Assembly: GCA_021825925.1 (NCBI GenBank)
Contig: JAKAFP010000005.1
Span: forward strand, 124,001-188,000
Direction of reading: 5' to 3'
Length of the DNA stretch: 64,000 nt
DNA from: Chloroflexota bacterium
Lineage (GTDB): Bacteria > Chloroflexota > Anaerolineae > Anaerolineales > Anaerolineaceae
Part shown: positions 44,937-53,972 of the stretch, piece after piece
How the letters are laid out: every line of letters begins with the position of its first letter
Position numbering within the stretch: the stretch's first letter is position 1
The notes under the pieces: model-generated
Database searches by the model: none
What the model was told of the DNA's origin: nothing
What the model saw: only the letters and a program-made list of their open reading frames with translations
Position numbers and translations under genes: made by a program

Positions 44937-46010
44937 ATGAACCATGTATTAATCACAGGTGGTGCTGGATTTATAGGATCGAACTTCATACACAGACTTA
45001 TAGAATTAAGGCCTGATCTGTTAATTATCAACTTGGACTTGTTAACATATGCTGGTAACAAGGATAACCTTAAAAGCGTTGAGGATAATTCTCAATATCA
45101 ATTCATCCATGGTGATATTGCAGATCAACCCCTAGTGGAATCAATTCTTGAAAAATATCAGATTGACACGGTGGTTAATTTTGCTGCTGAGTCTCATGTA
45201 GACCGTTCAATTTGTGGGCCAATTCAATTTCTAAATACAAATGTGGTTGGAACAGGTATTCTATTAGAAGCTGTCCGTAAATTTTGGTCAAGTAAGAACA
45301 CAACAGGATTCCGCTTTCACCATATTTCTACGGATGAGGTGTTTGGATCTTTGAATCCGGGAGAACCACCTTTTAATGAGGCGTCGCAGTATTCTCCAAA
45401 TTCTCCTTATTCCGCGAGCAAAGCAGCAAGTGACCATTTGGTCAGAGCTTATCACCATACCTATGGAATACCGATCACTATTAGCAACTGCACAAATAAT
45501 TATGGCCCCTACCAATTCCCTGAAAAATTAATACCTCTCATAATCATGAATTGTCTCAGAGGTAAGTCATTGCCAGTGTATGGTGATGGACAACAAATTC
45601 GTGATTGGCTATATGTTGAAGATCACTGTGATGCGATTCTACAAATATTAGAACACGGCAAGGTGGGCGAGACTTATCTTATTGGTGGTGAAAATCAACC
45701 CTCAAATTTAGAGATTATTCATCAAATTACAGGACTATTAGATGAACTACTACCTGATTCACCTTATTCTCCGCATTCCAGTTTGATCAAGTTTGTTCAA
45801 GACAGGCCTGGACACGACCGCCGATATGCCATGGAGATTTCGCGTATACAAAATGAATTGGGTTGGTCTCCAAAACATAATCTTGCTAGTGGTTTACGCG
45901 CCACTGTTGAGTGGTATCTCTCCCATCAGGATTGGGTGAATGCTCTTGTGGAAAAGGAAAGTTTCAGTACTTGGATAAACAATAATTATTCAAATAGAGG
46001 AGGGAATTGA
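44937..46010 (+). CDS. rfbB: dTDP-glucose 4,6-dehydratase
   Basis: This 357-residue extended SDR enzyme converts dTDP-glucose to dTDP-4-keto-6-deoxyglucose. Visible are the NAD-binding GGAGFIG (8-14), NFAAESHVDRS, STDEVFG with the catalytic Asp-Glu (about 133-138), the catalytic YSASK (Y158, K162), NCTNNYGPYQFPEKL, GDGQQIRDWLYVEDH and DRPGHDRRYA. These are RfbB/RmlB marks throughout. Its TGA overlaps the ATG of rfbA by one base. In this locus the product would feed the WecE aminotransferase rather than rhamnose synthesis, as rfbC and rfbD are absent. Confidence 0.96.
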   Translation: MNHVLITGGAGFIGSNFIHRLIELRPDLLIINLDLLTYAGNKDNLKSVEDNSQYQFIHGDIADQPLVESILEKYQIDTVVNFAAESHVDRSICGPIQFLNTNVVGTGILLEAVRKFWSSKNTTGFRFHHISTDEVFGSLNPGEPPFNEASQYSPNSPYSASKAASDHLVRAYHHTYGIPITISNCTNNYGPYQFPEKLIPLIIMNCLRGKSLPVYGDGQQIRDWLYVEDHCDAILQILEHGKVGETYLIGGENQPSNLEIIHQITGLLDELLPDSPYSPHSSLIKFVQDRPGHDRRYAMEISRIQNELGWSPKHNLASGLRATVEWYLSHQDWVNALVEKESFSTWINNNYSNRGGN

Positions 46011-46882
46011 TGAAAGGAATTATCTTAGCTGGAGGTAGCGGCACTCGTCTTCATCCTTCCACTCTTTCTGTTAGCAAACAACTTCTTCCTGTTTATGACA
46101 AACCAATGATCTACTATCCACTCTCAACATTAATGTTAGCAGGAGTGAATGAAATATTGATCATCAGTAACCCTGAGTTTATTAATAGTTATCAAAATTT
46201 ATTGGGTGATGGCAGCACTTGGGGAATGCGATTTGAATATGTCTCACAACAAAAACCTCGTGGATTGGCAGATGCTTTTATTCTAGGTGAGGATTTTGTA
46301 GAAAACAAACCAGTTTCCATGATATTAGGCGATAATATCCTTTATGGAAGTACCTTGGTTGAAAAACTACAGGATGCCACCAAAATTGAGAAAGGTGCCA
46401 TTGTTTTTGCTTATCAAGTTAAAGATCCTGAACGCTTCGGAATTGTTGAATTTGATCAAAATCATAAAGCAATTTCTTTGGAAGAAAAGCCGAAAAAACC
46501 CAAATCTAATTACGCAATACCAGGAGTCTATTTTTATGATGGCAATGTCAGCACCTATGCCAAATCACTGAAACCTTCTCATCGGGGTGAGATAGAAATT
46601 ACAGATCTTAATCGGATTTATCTGGAACTTGACCAATTGGATGTAAAAGTGCTTGGAAGAGGAGTCGCTTGGTTGGATGCAGGGACTCCTGAAGCATTGT
46701 TGCAGGCTGCCAATTTTATTCAGGCAGTGCAAGACAGACAAGGGTTTAAGATATCATGTCCTGAAGAAATTGCTTTGCGGATGAAGTTTATTAATCGAAA
46801 TCAATTTAAAGACATCATCAAGCAATGTAAAAATCCTGATTACAAAAAGTATCTTGAAGTCTTATTACATCAGGAGTATTAA
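46010..46882 (+). CDS. rfbA: Glucose-1-phosphate thymidylyltransferase
   Basis: This 290-residue nucleotidyltransferase makes dTDP-glucose from dTTP and glucose-1-phosphate. It shows the signature GGSGTRLHPST (8-18), KQLLPVYDKPMIYYPLSTLMLAG, LGDN with the metal-binding Asp (about 107-110), VVEF-like FGIVEF and EEKPKKPKSNYAIPGVYFYD, and WLDAGTPEALLQA. ATG 46010 overlaps the rfbB stop and has GAGGAGGG upstream. It supplies the first intermediate of the predicted Fuc4NAc route. Confidence 0.96.
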   Translation: MKGIILAGGSGTRLHPSTLSVSKQLLPVYDKPMIYYPLSTLMLAGVNEILIISNPEFINSYQNLLGDGSTWGMRFEYVSQQKPRGLADAFILGEDFVENKPVSMILGDNILYGSTLVEKLQDATKIEKGAIVFAYQVKDPERFGIVEFDQNHKAISLEEKPKKPKSNYAIPGVYFYDGNVSTYAKSLKPSHRGEIEITDLNRIYLELDQLDVKVLGRGVAWLDAGTPEALLQAANFIQAVQDRQGFKISCPEEIALRMKFINRNQFKDIIKQCKNPDYKKYLEVLLHQEY

Positions 46883-48914
46883 TCTGGACATTTTCCTATT
46901 TTTTCTTTTTCTTGCTGTAATAGTTCTTCTATGCTTTTCATTGTCTTTTCTTTTAACCGGAATTCCAAAAGCACAAAAGGGGATCATTTGGTTTCTGATT
47001 ATTTCAGCTGACGTAATTTTAGTATTGGAAATTGCCAGTCTTTTCCAAGTATTTGATAAGCCATTAATCTTATTTGTTATCCAATGCAGTTTGACTTTAT
47101 TATCAGTTTTGCTGAACAAGATTCTGAAAGCAGGTTTTCCTAAGGTCACTGGTTTTCAATTAAGAAAAAGCATTATTATTTTGCTGCAAACACTAAAAAC
47201 TAACCGAATGTTGGTAATTTTTTGCATATTCGTTTTTCTTAATCTATTCTTGCTAGCTGTATGTATCGTCAGATTTCCGCAAAATATCACCGATAGTTTA
47301 TATAACCATCTTTCTAGGATAGGATACTGGATTCAGCAAGGTTCTTTGCGACATTATTTTGCTTTTAATAATGTAGGGATGACATATCCTTATAATAACA
47401 GTTTAATGATGGCATTACCGATCATCCTCTTGAAAACTGATAGATTTGTTGGATTTGTCCAATATTTTGCTGGTTTAGTTTGTGTGTTGTCTTGTTATAG
47501 TGTTTCAAGAATGATAGGGTTTCGACGTAGCAGTAGTTTGTTTGCCGCGTTGTTATTATTAACTTATCCTATCATTATTTATGAATCCATAACTGCACAA
47601 AATGATCTATTAACGGCAGCGTTCATAGTTTCCTCATTTACACTCCTTTTATCATACATTTCTTCGAAACAGAGATTGCTCATCATTTTTTCACTACTTG
47701 GTTTATCGTTGGCAATTGGGACCAAACAATATGCGATAATATTCCTTCCTGGTTATGTGGTGTTGTATATTTGCGTTTATCTAGCGGCAAAAAATAATCC
47801 TCTAAAAAAGAATATTGTTCTAGGTGGTTTCTTCATCATTTTCCTTTTATTATTTGGAACTTATTCAAATATTCAAAATTTAATAAATTATGGAAATCCG
47901 TTTGGAGCTAAGAGTCTAACACAGAGTGTATTAACAAAAAACTATTTTGAAGTATTACCAGCACGAATTGTCATAAATTCTTCACGCTATTTATTACAAT
48001 TTATTGGGTGTGAAGGACTTCCACCACAACTTTCAACTTCTTGTGTGGAGTTGAGAACAAGGATTTTAAAACCGCTGCTTGCAAAAAATGTTGAAGAAAC
48101 AAAGTTTCTTTACACTACCATTCCGTTTCGGTTTCAACAAGAATATTTATATAATGCAGAATCGGCATGGTTTGGTCCCTTAAGTTGGATATTAATACTT
48201 CCTTCCTTGGTCTACGTAATGATTCTTTCAATAAAGAAAAGACAATTTTTATACCTGGTCTTATTAATTGCCCCTATCAGCTTTTTCTTCTTGATCCAAG
48301 TTATAGCTAATGGTTGGGAACCCTATCAGGGCAGGTTTTTTATTACGGCTGTTGTTATCTTACAACCATTTACTGCCTGGTTATTTGACTCAAAAAAATA
48401 TTTTTCAAAGATCATTACATCGGTTATTTGTAGCGTTGCTATTTTTATTATGATTTATTCCACATTAAACAATGCGTCATTGCCGCTCACCAGTAAAAGG
48501 ATGATGGTTGACTTGGAGCGGTGGGGAGAAATGAATATTAAAGTACTGCAAAAGGTTGCGTACAAATTAAAACCATATATTATGGCTGAAAAAGATGTTT
48601 GGTCTATGAACCGTGTTGAGGTTCTAACGATTGGTGAAAGCGCATATTATTCCCCCACGATGCTCGTCGATAAGAATGTTCCAATAATTAGTAGAATCGG
48701 AATAATGTCCGATTCGTATGATTTACCAGATTATCTTTTTAGAGGGGAAAAAGTTTTGCGATCTTTCCAGCGAATTACGAGTGTAGAATCTGATACAATT
48801 AATCTTGATTACTTGCTCCTTGCTCCAAATTATAAAAACATGAATTTTCCGGACTTTTCGGTTGTAGATCAATCAAACGAATGGGTATTACTACAAAGAA
48901 AAAAGTCATATTAA
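46854..48914 (+). CDS. Polytopic GT-C-like membrane protein, paralogue B
   Basis: This protein of up to 686 residues has about 12 spans and a soluble tail. It shares with paralogues A and C: D147 in ITDSLYNHLSRIGYW, AQNDL, GTKQ, NYGNPFG, EGLP, AWFGP and GWEPYQGRFF. It is probably a polyprenyl-phosphate-sugar-dependent glycosyltransferase. The start is unclear: TTG 46854 overlaps rfbA by 29 nt and has no ribosome-binding site, while AGGAG at 46872 would fit a rare CTG at 46884. It sits inside the rfbBA-wecDE operon, so it may transfer Fuc4NAc or build the same repeat unit. Confidence 0.66.
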   Translation: MKSYYIRSINLDIFLFFLFLAVIVLLCFSLSFLLTGIPKAQKGIIWFLIISADVILVLEIASLFQVFDKPLILFVIQCSLTLLSVLLNKILKAGFPKVTGFQLRKSIIILLQTLKTNRMLVIFCIFVFLNLFLLAVCIVRFPQNITDSLYNHLSRIGYWIQQGSLRHYFAFNNVGMTYPYNNSLMMALPIILLKTDRFVGFVQYFAGLVCVLSCYSVSRMIGFRRSSSLFAALLLLTYPIIIYESITAQNDLLTAAFIVSSFTLLLSYISSKQRLLIIFSLLGLSLAIGTKQYAIIFLPGYVVLYICVYLAAKNNPLKKNIVLGGFFIIFLLLFGTYSNIQNLINYGNPFGAKSLTQSVLTKNYFEVLPARIVINSSRYLLQFIGCEGLPPQLSTSCVELRTRILKPLLAKNVEETKFLYTTIPFRFQQEYLYNAESAWFGPLSWILILPSLVYVMILSIKKRQFLYLVLLIAPISFFFLIQVIANGWEPYQGRFFITAVVILQPFTAWLFDSKKYFSKIITSVICSVAIFIMIYSTLNNASLPLTSKRMMVDLERWGEMNIKVLQKVAYKLKPYIMAEKDVWSMNRVEVLTIGESAYYSPTMLVDKNVPIISRIGIMSDSYDLPDYLFRGEKVLRSFQRITSVESDTINLDYLLLAPNYKNMNFPDFSVVDQSNEWVLLQRKKSY

Positions 48915-48929
48915 TAAAATGTCATATAA

Positions 48930-48957
48930 AATCTATTTTGGAAAAATCAAAATAGAT
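48930..48957 (+). terminator. Hairpin between operon genes
   Basis: An 11-bp perfect stem, AATCTATTTTG (48930-48940) and CAAAATAGATT (48948-48957 region), with a 7-nt loop and no T run. It may weaken transcription or protect mRNA ends rather than stop the operon. Confidence 0.4.
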
Positions 48958-49034
48958 TAAATCTGAAAGTTAGGATGATGTATGTTGCACACAAAATCCA
49001 CAATAGTCTACAAATAAATATTAAGGTTTTCTAC

Positions 49035-50255
49035 ATGGATAAGAAAAGGCTTCCAATTTACTTAGTTTTAGGATTATTTGTTGTAGCCATATTTGGATTA
49101 ATCATGGCCCATGAACAAAATTCCAGCGATTTTCCACAACATATTGGGTGGGCAAAAGAATATGCTACTACAGGGTACCTTTATAAGATTCCTCATACCT
49201 TGTTTGCAAAATTAGTTGTGATCATCAGGGCTCTTCTTCCGGCAAATATTTTGGTTCGCATCAGTCCTTTGGTGAAACAAGTATTTGATCTAAAATCATA
49301 CGAAATCTCTGCCTGGTTATTGATGGTAATGAGCTACCTTGCAACTGCCTTTATTCTACTCAATCGATTAATTAAAGAATGGAAAAATTGGCAACGTAAG
49401 TCGCAGCTATGGTTAGCAGGCTTTGCAGTGCTTGTCCTTCTTTTGGTTGGTCCTATTTTTATTTTTACCTTTCCTGAACGTCTTTACCTTGGCTATTTCA
49501 GTCCAAATCCATTCCATAATCCCACTTACATTTTATTCAGACCATTTGTGTTAATTGTCTTTTTTGGCGTGACGGATAATTTCATTGCAAAATGGAACTG
49601 GAAAGAGGCGATTGTAATTGCTTTTGCTATCATGTGTGCCACCCTGGCAAAGCCAAGTTTTACCCTAACCTTTTTACCCGCCATTGGATTGGTCTTTCTT
49701 TTTTTTCATATCAAGAAAATAAAACAAATTAATTGGCTTTATTTCATAATTCCATTAGGGTTGACTTCCCTGATTCTTTTGGCATCCCAATTCTATATTA
49801 ATTATTCCGGAGATAGAGGGGATACATTAATTCTTGCACCGTTTCAAGCTTTGTTGAATTATGTACCAAACATTTTTCTCATCCTTGTTTTTTGCCTTCT
49901 TTCAATACTTTTTCCTTTACTAGTTTCACTTATCTTTTACAAGGATAACGTCAAGTCTGTATCCTTCCAATTGGTCTGGATGAATTTCTTTGTAGCACTT
50001 GGAATGGGATATTTGATTGGTGAAAAAATAAATCTTCGGAGTAATAATTTTGCATGGGGAGTAATGATCGCTGTATTTTTATTGTTTGTCGAAGCAATGA
50101 TCATTTTTGGAAAAGAGATAAATAAAAATGGATTTAAAGCCATTTTCAAATCTTGGAAAATGTCGTTAACAAGTGCTGTTTTATTTCTTCATTTGGTTTG
50201 CGGCGTGGTATATTTTGTATTCTGTTTAACACGTGTGACTCCATTGGTTGTATAA
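49035..50255 (+). CDS. Polytopic membrane protein, paralogue of 40349-41506
   Basis: This protein of about 406 residues has about nine spans. Its blocks SDFPQHIGWAKEY, SPNPFHNPTYILFRP, AKPSFTLTFLPAIG and LFPLLVSLIFYKD align in order with the 385-residue protein at 40349-41506. ATG 49035 is chosen because AAGG lies 8 nt upstream and the resulting N-terminus matches the paralogue; the frame extends to an ATG at 48975. Its stop lies 2 nt before the next start, so the genes are coupled. Role unknown; a GT-C-like transferase is plausible from the acidic first loop. Confidence 0.66.
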   Translation: MDKKRLPIYLVLGLFVVAIFGLIMAHEQNSSDFPQHIGWAKEYATTGYLYKIPHTLFAKLVVIIRALLPANILVRISPLVKQVFDLKSYEISAWLLMVMSYLATAFILLNRLIKEWKNWQRKSQLWLAGFAVLVLLLVGPIFIFTFPERLYLGYFSPNPFHNPTYILFRPFVLIVFFGVTDNFIAKWNWKEAIVIAFAIMCATLAKPSFTLTFLPAIGLVFLFFHIKKIKQINWLYFIIPLGLTSLILLASQFYINYSGDRGDTLILAPFQALLNYVPNIFLILVFCLLSILFPLLVSLIFYKDNVKSVSFQLVWMNFFVALGMGYLIGEKINLRSNNFAWGVMIAVFLLFVEAMIIFGKEINKNGFKAIFKSWKMSLTSAVLFLHLVCGVVYFVFCLTRVTPLVV

Positions 50256-50257
50256 AG

Positions 50258-52294
50258 ATGAAACGAGTAGTTGAACGTATTTTATCTATTGGGTCTCGAG
50301 TTCCCATCCCCATCGTATTGTTGGGCACCTGTACTCTGGCCTATGGTTTGTTAATCCCATGGTTAGGTTTTTACCTGGATGATTGGTACATCGTTCTCTT
50401 TCAAAAATATTTCGGTGCTCTACAATTCTCACAGTTTTTTGCTCAGGATCGCCCACTTTTTGGATATGTGTATCAGGTTTTCGTTCCTATATTTAAAGAT
50501 TCTAGGGTGGCCTGGCAGATGTTTGCAGTTCTTACTCATGCTCTTGCCGGATGCTGTTTCTGGTGGTTGTTGATCAAACTTATGCCATCAAGAAAAAAAC
50601 TAGCGGCTACAGCTGCCTTGTTTTTTGTGGTTTACCCAGGTTTTCAATTCCACTGGTTCTCTGTAATGTACAGCCAGGTTTTTATGTTGTTGGCTATTTA
50701 TTTTGTATCTTACATACTCATGATCGAAGCCGTAAATGCCAAAAAAAGGAGTGTATTATTTACGATCGGGGCGTTAATCTGTCTAATCATTGGAATTGTC
50801 CCACAGGAAACATTTTTTGGTCTAGAGTTGGTACGGCCTTTTATTTTGGGCGTAGTGATCTGGCGCCAAGAAGCAAGAAAAGGAAAGCTCTTCAGTCAAA
50901 CATTGTTGAACTGGATTCCATATTTTGGTGTGGTTGTGGGATTTGTAGTTTATCGTCTTTCTAATTCCAAGGAGTACAGTTATCAGGTTAGCTTGTTTTC
51001 TGAACTCGCACATAATCCGATCCAAACTGCCCTAAGATTAATCTCCGAAATATTTTGGGGGACAGTTGATTCGATATTCACAACATGGATTGACCTGATC
51101 AACCTCTTAAAACGGGATCTATTAACTTCAGTTTCTCTTTTAATCTTATTATTAATCCTGATTGGGATTGGATTATCCTGGTTCATTCTAAACAACAAGG
51201 TAGAGGATGAAAATAAGCAAAACAAAAATCATTGGATTTTATGGATCAGTCTGATAGCCACGCTTTCTGCTATGACACCTTTTATTGCGGGATCATTTAA
51301 AATTTCATTGGAATTTCCAAATAATCGGTATTTAATTGCACTTGCTCCAGGAGCCTGCTTATTCTTGGCTGGAATGATCGATTCCGTGATCAAAACACAA
51401 AAAAATCGGCTCTTGATCAGTATTGTCTTAATTGGGTTCGCGATTGGATCTCAATTTCAAACCGCCAGAAGTTATATGCTTTCCTGGCAGGCTCAGCAGG
51501 ATTTCTTTTGGCAGCTCTCTTGGCGTGTTCCTGAAATGAGACCAAACACAGTTTTAATTTCAGAAGATTTGCCTTTTTCCAAGTATTACTCGGGACCTTC
51601 TTTATCTGCACCTCTTAATTTGATCTATGCACCTGAATCCACTTCACATAAGATACCATATTTACTTTTATTAACTTCACAACAAGGTGACATAATCCCT
51701 TCGTATGAAACGGACCAACCAATTTCGAGTTCTTTCAGGACCTTTGAATTTCGTGGAAATACGTCAAATATGGTTGTGTTCAAAAAATATTCAGATGGGT
51801 GCCTGAGAATAATTACATCTCAAGACAATCCAATGGAATTCACAAACAAAAATGATCGTGGTTTTTGGCTAGGAGCAATTCCGTTATCAAATATAAACCG
51901 TATTTTACTTGAACAAAGTGAATCAACTTCACTACCTGAGAAATATTTTGGGAAAGAAAATAGAAACCAATGGTGCTATTTTTTTGAAAAGGCTGATCTT
52001 GCTCGGCAACGGCACAATTGGGAACAGACTATACAATATTATCAAGATGCTAAAAAAATGGGATTCGAACCACTTATTGATACTGAATGGTTGCCATTAG
52101 TCGATGCATATATTCAAATTAAGAATTTTGACAAAGCCTTGGAAATTACAAAGCTAATTTCTGATCATGATAGAACCAACACAGCTGGTTTTTGCGAGTT
52201 ATGGCAAGGAGTAAAAACCGAAGATACTAATGTTGCAAGATACACCACTGAAAGTCTATCCTGGTTAAATTGTAGAGTTCAATATGAAAAATAA
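50258..52294 (+). CDS. GT-C-like membrane protein with C-terminal TPR-like tail
   Basis: This 678-residue protein has about 11 spans. The first loop carries FYLDDWYIVLFQKYF and RPLFGYVYQ, a DDW motif where GT-C enzymes have their catalytic acids. After the last span comes a soluble region of roughly 250 residues; its end (about 595-675) looks like TPR repeats (HNWEQTIQYYQDAKKMGF and AYIQIKNFDKALEITKLI). ATG 50258 is 2 nt after the previous stop; the longer frame from 50153 would overlap the upstream gene by 100 nt. The next gene overlaps its end by 11 nt. All point to a translationally coupled operon. Confidence 0.7.
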   Translation: MKRVVERILSIGSRVPIPIVLLGTCTLAYGLLIPWLGFYLDDWYIVLFQKYFGALQFSQFFAQDRPLFGYVYQVFVPIFKDSRVAWQMFAVLTHALAGCCFWWLLIKLMPSRKKLAATAALFFVVYPGFQFHWFSVMYSQVFMLLAIYFVSYILMIEAVNAKKRSVLFTIGALICLIIGIVPQETFFGLELVRPFILGVVIWRQEARKGKLFSQTLLNWIPYFGVVVGFVVYRLSNSKEYSYQVSLFSELAHNPIQTALRLISEIFWGTVDSIFTTWIDLINLLKRDLLTSVSLLILLLILIGIGLSWFILNNKVEDENKQNKNHWILWISLIATLSAMTPFIAGSFKISLEFPNNRYLIALAPGACLFLAGMIDSVIKTQKNRLLISIVLIGFAIGSQFQTARSYMLSWQAQQDFFWQLSWRVPEMRPNTVLISEDLPFSKYYSGPSLSAPLNLIYAPESTSHKIPYLLLLTSQQGDIIPSYETDQPISSSFRTFEFRGNTSNMVVFKKYSDGCLRIITSQDNPMEFTNKNDRGFWLGAIPLSNINRILLEQSESTSLPEKYFGKENRNQWCYFFEKADLARQRHNWEQTIQYYQDAKKMGFEPLIDTEWLPLVDAYIQIKNFDKALEITKLISDHDRTNTAGFCELWQGVKTEDTNVARYTTESLSWLNCRVQYEK

Positions 52295-53222
52295 CCTACC
52301 AACCCTATCAGTCGTTATTCCGGTCTATAATTCGGAATTGTCATTAAAACCTTTACTTGAAAGGTTAATTGAGTTGTTACCAACCATGGCTTCTCAATTT
52401 GAAGTGCTGTTAATTAATGATGGCAGCCACGATGATTCATGGAAGGTTGTGGAAAACTTGGTTAAAACTGACCCGCGGATCGTGGGGACCAATTTAATGC
52501 GAAATTATGGGCAGCACAATGCTCTTCTATGTGGTATTCGTCAAGCAAAATATGATTTGATTGTTACACTTGATGATGATCTGCAGCATGACCCGGCTTT
52601 AATCCCCATTCTTCTTCAGAAATTAAATGAAGGCAATGAAGTTGTCTATGGTGCTCCATCTGCTGAAAAACATGGCATATGGCGTGACATAGCATCGGTA
52701 ATAACCAAACTCACTTTGGCCACTGTAATGAATGTTCAATCAGCACGTCATGTCAGCGCATTTAGGGTTTTTTATACTTACCTAAGAGAGTCATTTATTA
52801 ATTACCAGGGTCCATCAGTATCATTAGATGTACTGCTTACATGGGGGACTTCAAAATTCGGGTATGTTGAAATACCACATCACCAACGAGAAATCGGTAA
52901 ATCCAATTACACTTTCAGAAAACTGGTTGCGCATGCATTAAATCTATTAACTGGATTTAGCACGATTCCACTACGATTGGCAACAGGTATCGGATTTTTG
53001 TTCTTATTCTTTGGAATTATTATTCTCTTTTATGTCTTGATAAGATTCTTGATCCAAGGAGGTGTAGTACCAGGTTTTACTTTCCTCGCGTCAGTTATCG
53101 TTATATTTTCTGGAGTGCAGCTCTTTACCCTCGGCATTATGGGTGAATACTTGGCACGGATGCACTTCAGGTTGATGGATAAACCAACTTACACAATAAA
53201 AGAAATAAAATCTCATGAATAG
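52284..53222 (+). CDS. GT2 polyprenyl-phosphate glycosyltransferase (GtrB/ArnC-like)
   Basis: This 312-residue enzyme has a GT2 domain (1-220) with VVIPVYNSELSL, LLINDGSHDDS, NYGQHNALL, the DxD-type metal site TLDDDLQHD, and GKSNYTFRKL, followed by two membrane spans (about 230-255 and 265-290). This is the pattern of GtrB, ArnC and DPM1-like enzymes that move a sugar from a nucleotide to undecaprenyl phosphate. It immediately precedes wecD and wecE, so the sugar may be Fuc4NAc; that is inference. ATG overlaps the preceding gene by 11 nt. Confidence 0.88.
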   Translation: MKNNLPTLSVVIPVYNSELSLKPLLERLIELLPTMASQFEVLLINDGSHDDSWKVVENLVKTDPRIVGTNLMRNYGQHNALLCGIRQAKYDLIVTLDDDLQHDPALIPILLQKLNEGNEVVYGAPSAEKHGIWRDIASVITKLTLATVMNVQSARHVSAFRVFYTYLRESFINYQGPSVSLDVLLTWGTSKFGYVEIPHHQREIGKSNYTFRKLVAHALNLLTGFSTIPLRLATGIGFLFLFFGIIILFYVLIRFLIQGGVVPGFTFLASVIVIFSGVQLFTLGIMGEYLARMHFRLMDKPTYTIKEIKSHE

Positions 53223-53964
53223 TGCTTTGGTTTCTCCAGCAGTCTATTTGGAATGGGACAGCCAGTTTTTTCAAAAAAGAATTGGACGTGTTACAACAAC
53301 AAACATGCTCGACCAGAATGCTGACGAAGTAGATGCTTGGGCAAACGATAATTTAATTGACTGTGTTTATTATTTGGCGGATGGCTTAGAATCAAAATCT
53401 GTCCGAGCAGCCGAGGTACATAACTATCATTTGATGGATCTACGAGTGACTTATGCAATTGACCTAGCAAAAAATAAATTAGATCTGTCCAGTGAATTGA
53501 ATATTCGGATGGCTTTAAAGGAAGATCTTGTAGAAATAAAACGCATGGCTGGAGGTTTTCACGGAATTTCTCGTTTCTTCGCAGATGATCATTTCAGTCG
53601 GAAAAAATGCACTGAATTATATGAAACATGGATAGAGAGAGATTTCAATGATACGGATAGAAATCTTTGGGTAAGTGAAGATCAAGGAATAATTACCGGA
53701 TATACAAGTGCTTCGATAATACCAAATAACAATGTTGCTGAGATAGGCTTGGTGGGAGTAAATCCAAACTACAGAGGGCAGGGGATAGGATATCAGCTCC
53801 AACTGGCGGTATTAAATCAAATACGTCAATTAGGTTCGAATCAAGTTGAAGTGGTTACCCAAGGAAGAAATATATCAGCACAAAATCTTTATCAAAAGTG
53901 CGGCTATCATTTAAAATCCATAGATTTATGGTATCACAAGTGGTTTATTAATAACGAAAACTGA
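53215..53964 (+). CDS. wecD: dTDP-4-amino-4,6-dideoxygalactose N-acetyltransferase (WecD/RffC-like)
   Basis: This 249-residue GNAT protein has an N-terminal segment LEWDSQFFQKRIGRV and SRFFADDHFSRKKCTELYETW that match the WecD/RffC family, where SRFxxD and the ExW helix form the sugar site. Acetyl-CoA motif A is VGVNPNYRGQGIGYQLQ, with a late NLYQKCGYH. The enzyme would acetylate the 4-amino group made by the WecE-like aminotransferase encoded 8 nt downstream, giving dTDP-Fuc4NAc. It overlaps the GT2 gene by 8 nt. Strongest support is the combination of sequence blocks and neighbour. Confidence 0.86.
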   Translation: MNSALVSPAVYLEWDSQFFQKRIGRVTTTNMLDQNADEVDAWANDNLIDCVYYLADGLESKSVRAAEVHNYHLMDLRVTYAIDLAKNKLDLSSELNIRMALKEDLVEIKRMAGGFHGISRFFADDHFSRKKCTELYETWIERDFNDTDRNLWVSEDQGIITGYTSASIIPNNNVAEIGLVGVNPNYRGQGIGYQLQLAVLNQIRQLGSNQVEVVTQGRNISAQNLYQKCGYHLKSIDLWYHKWFINNEN

Positions 53965-53972
53965 GAGTGAAT

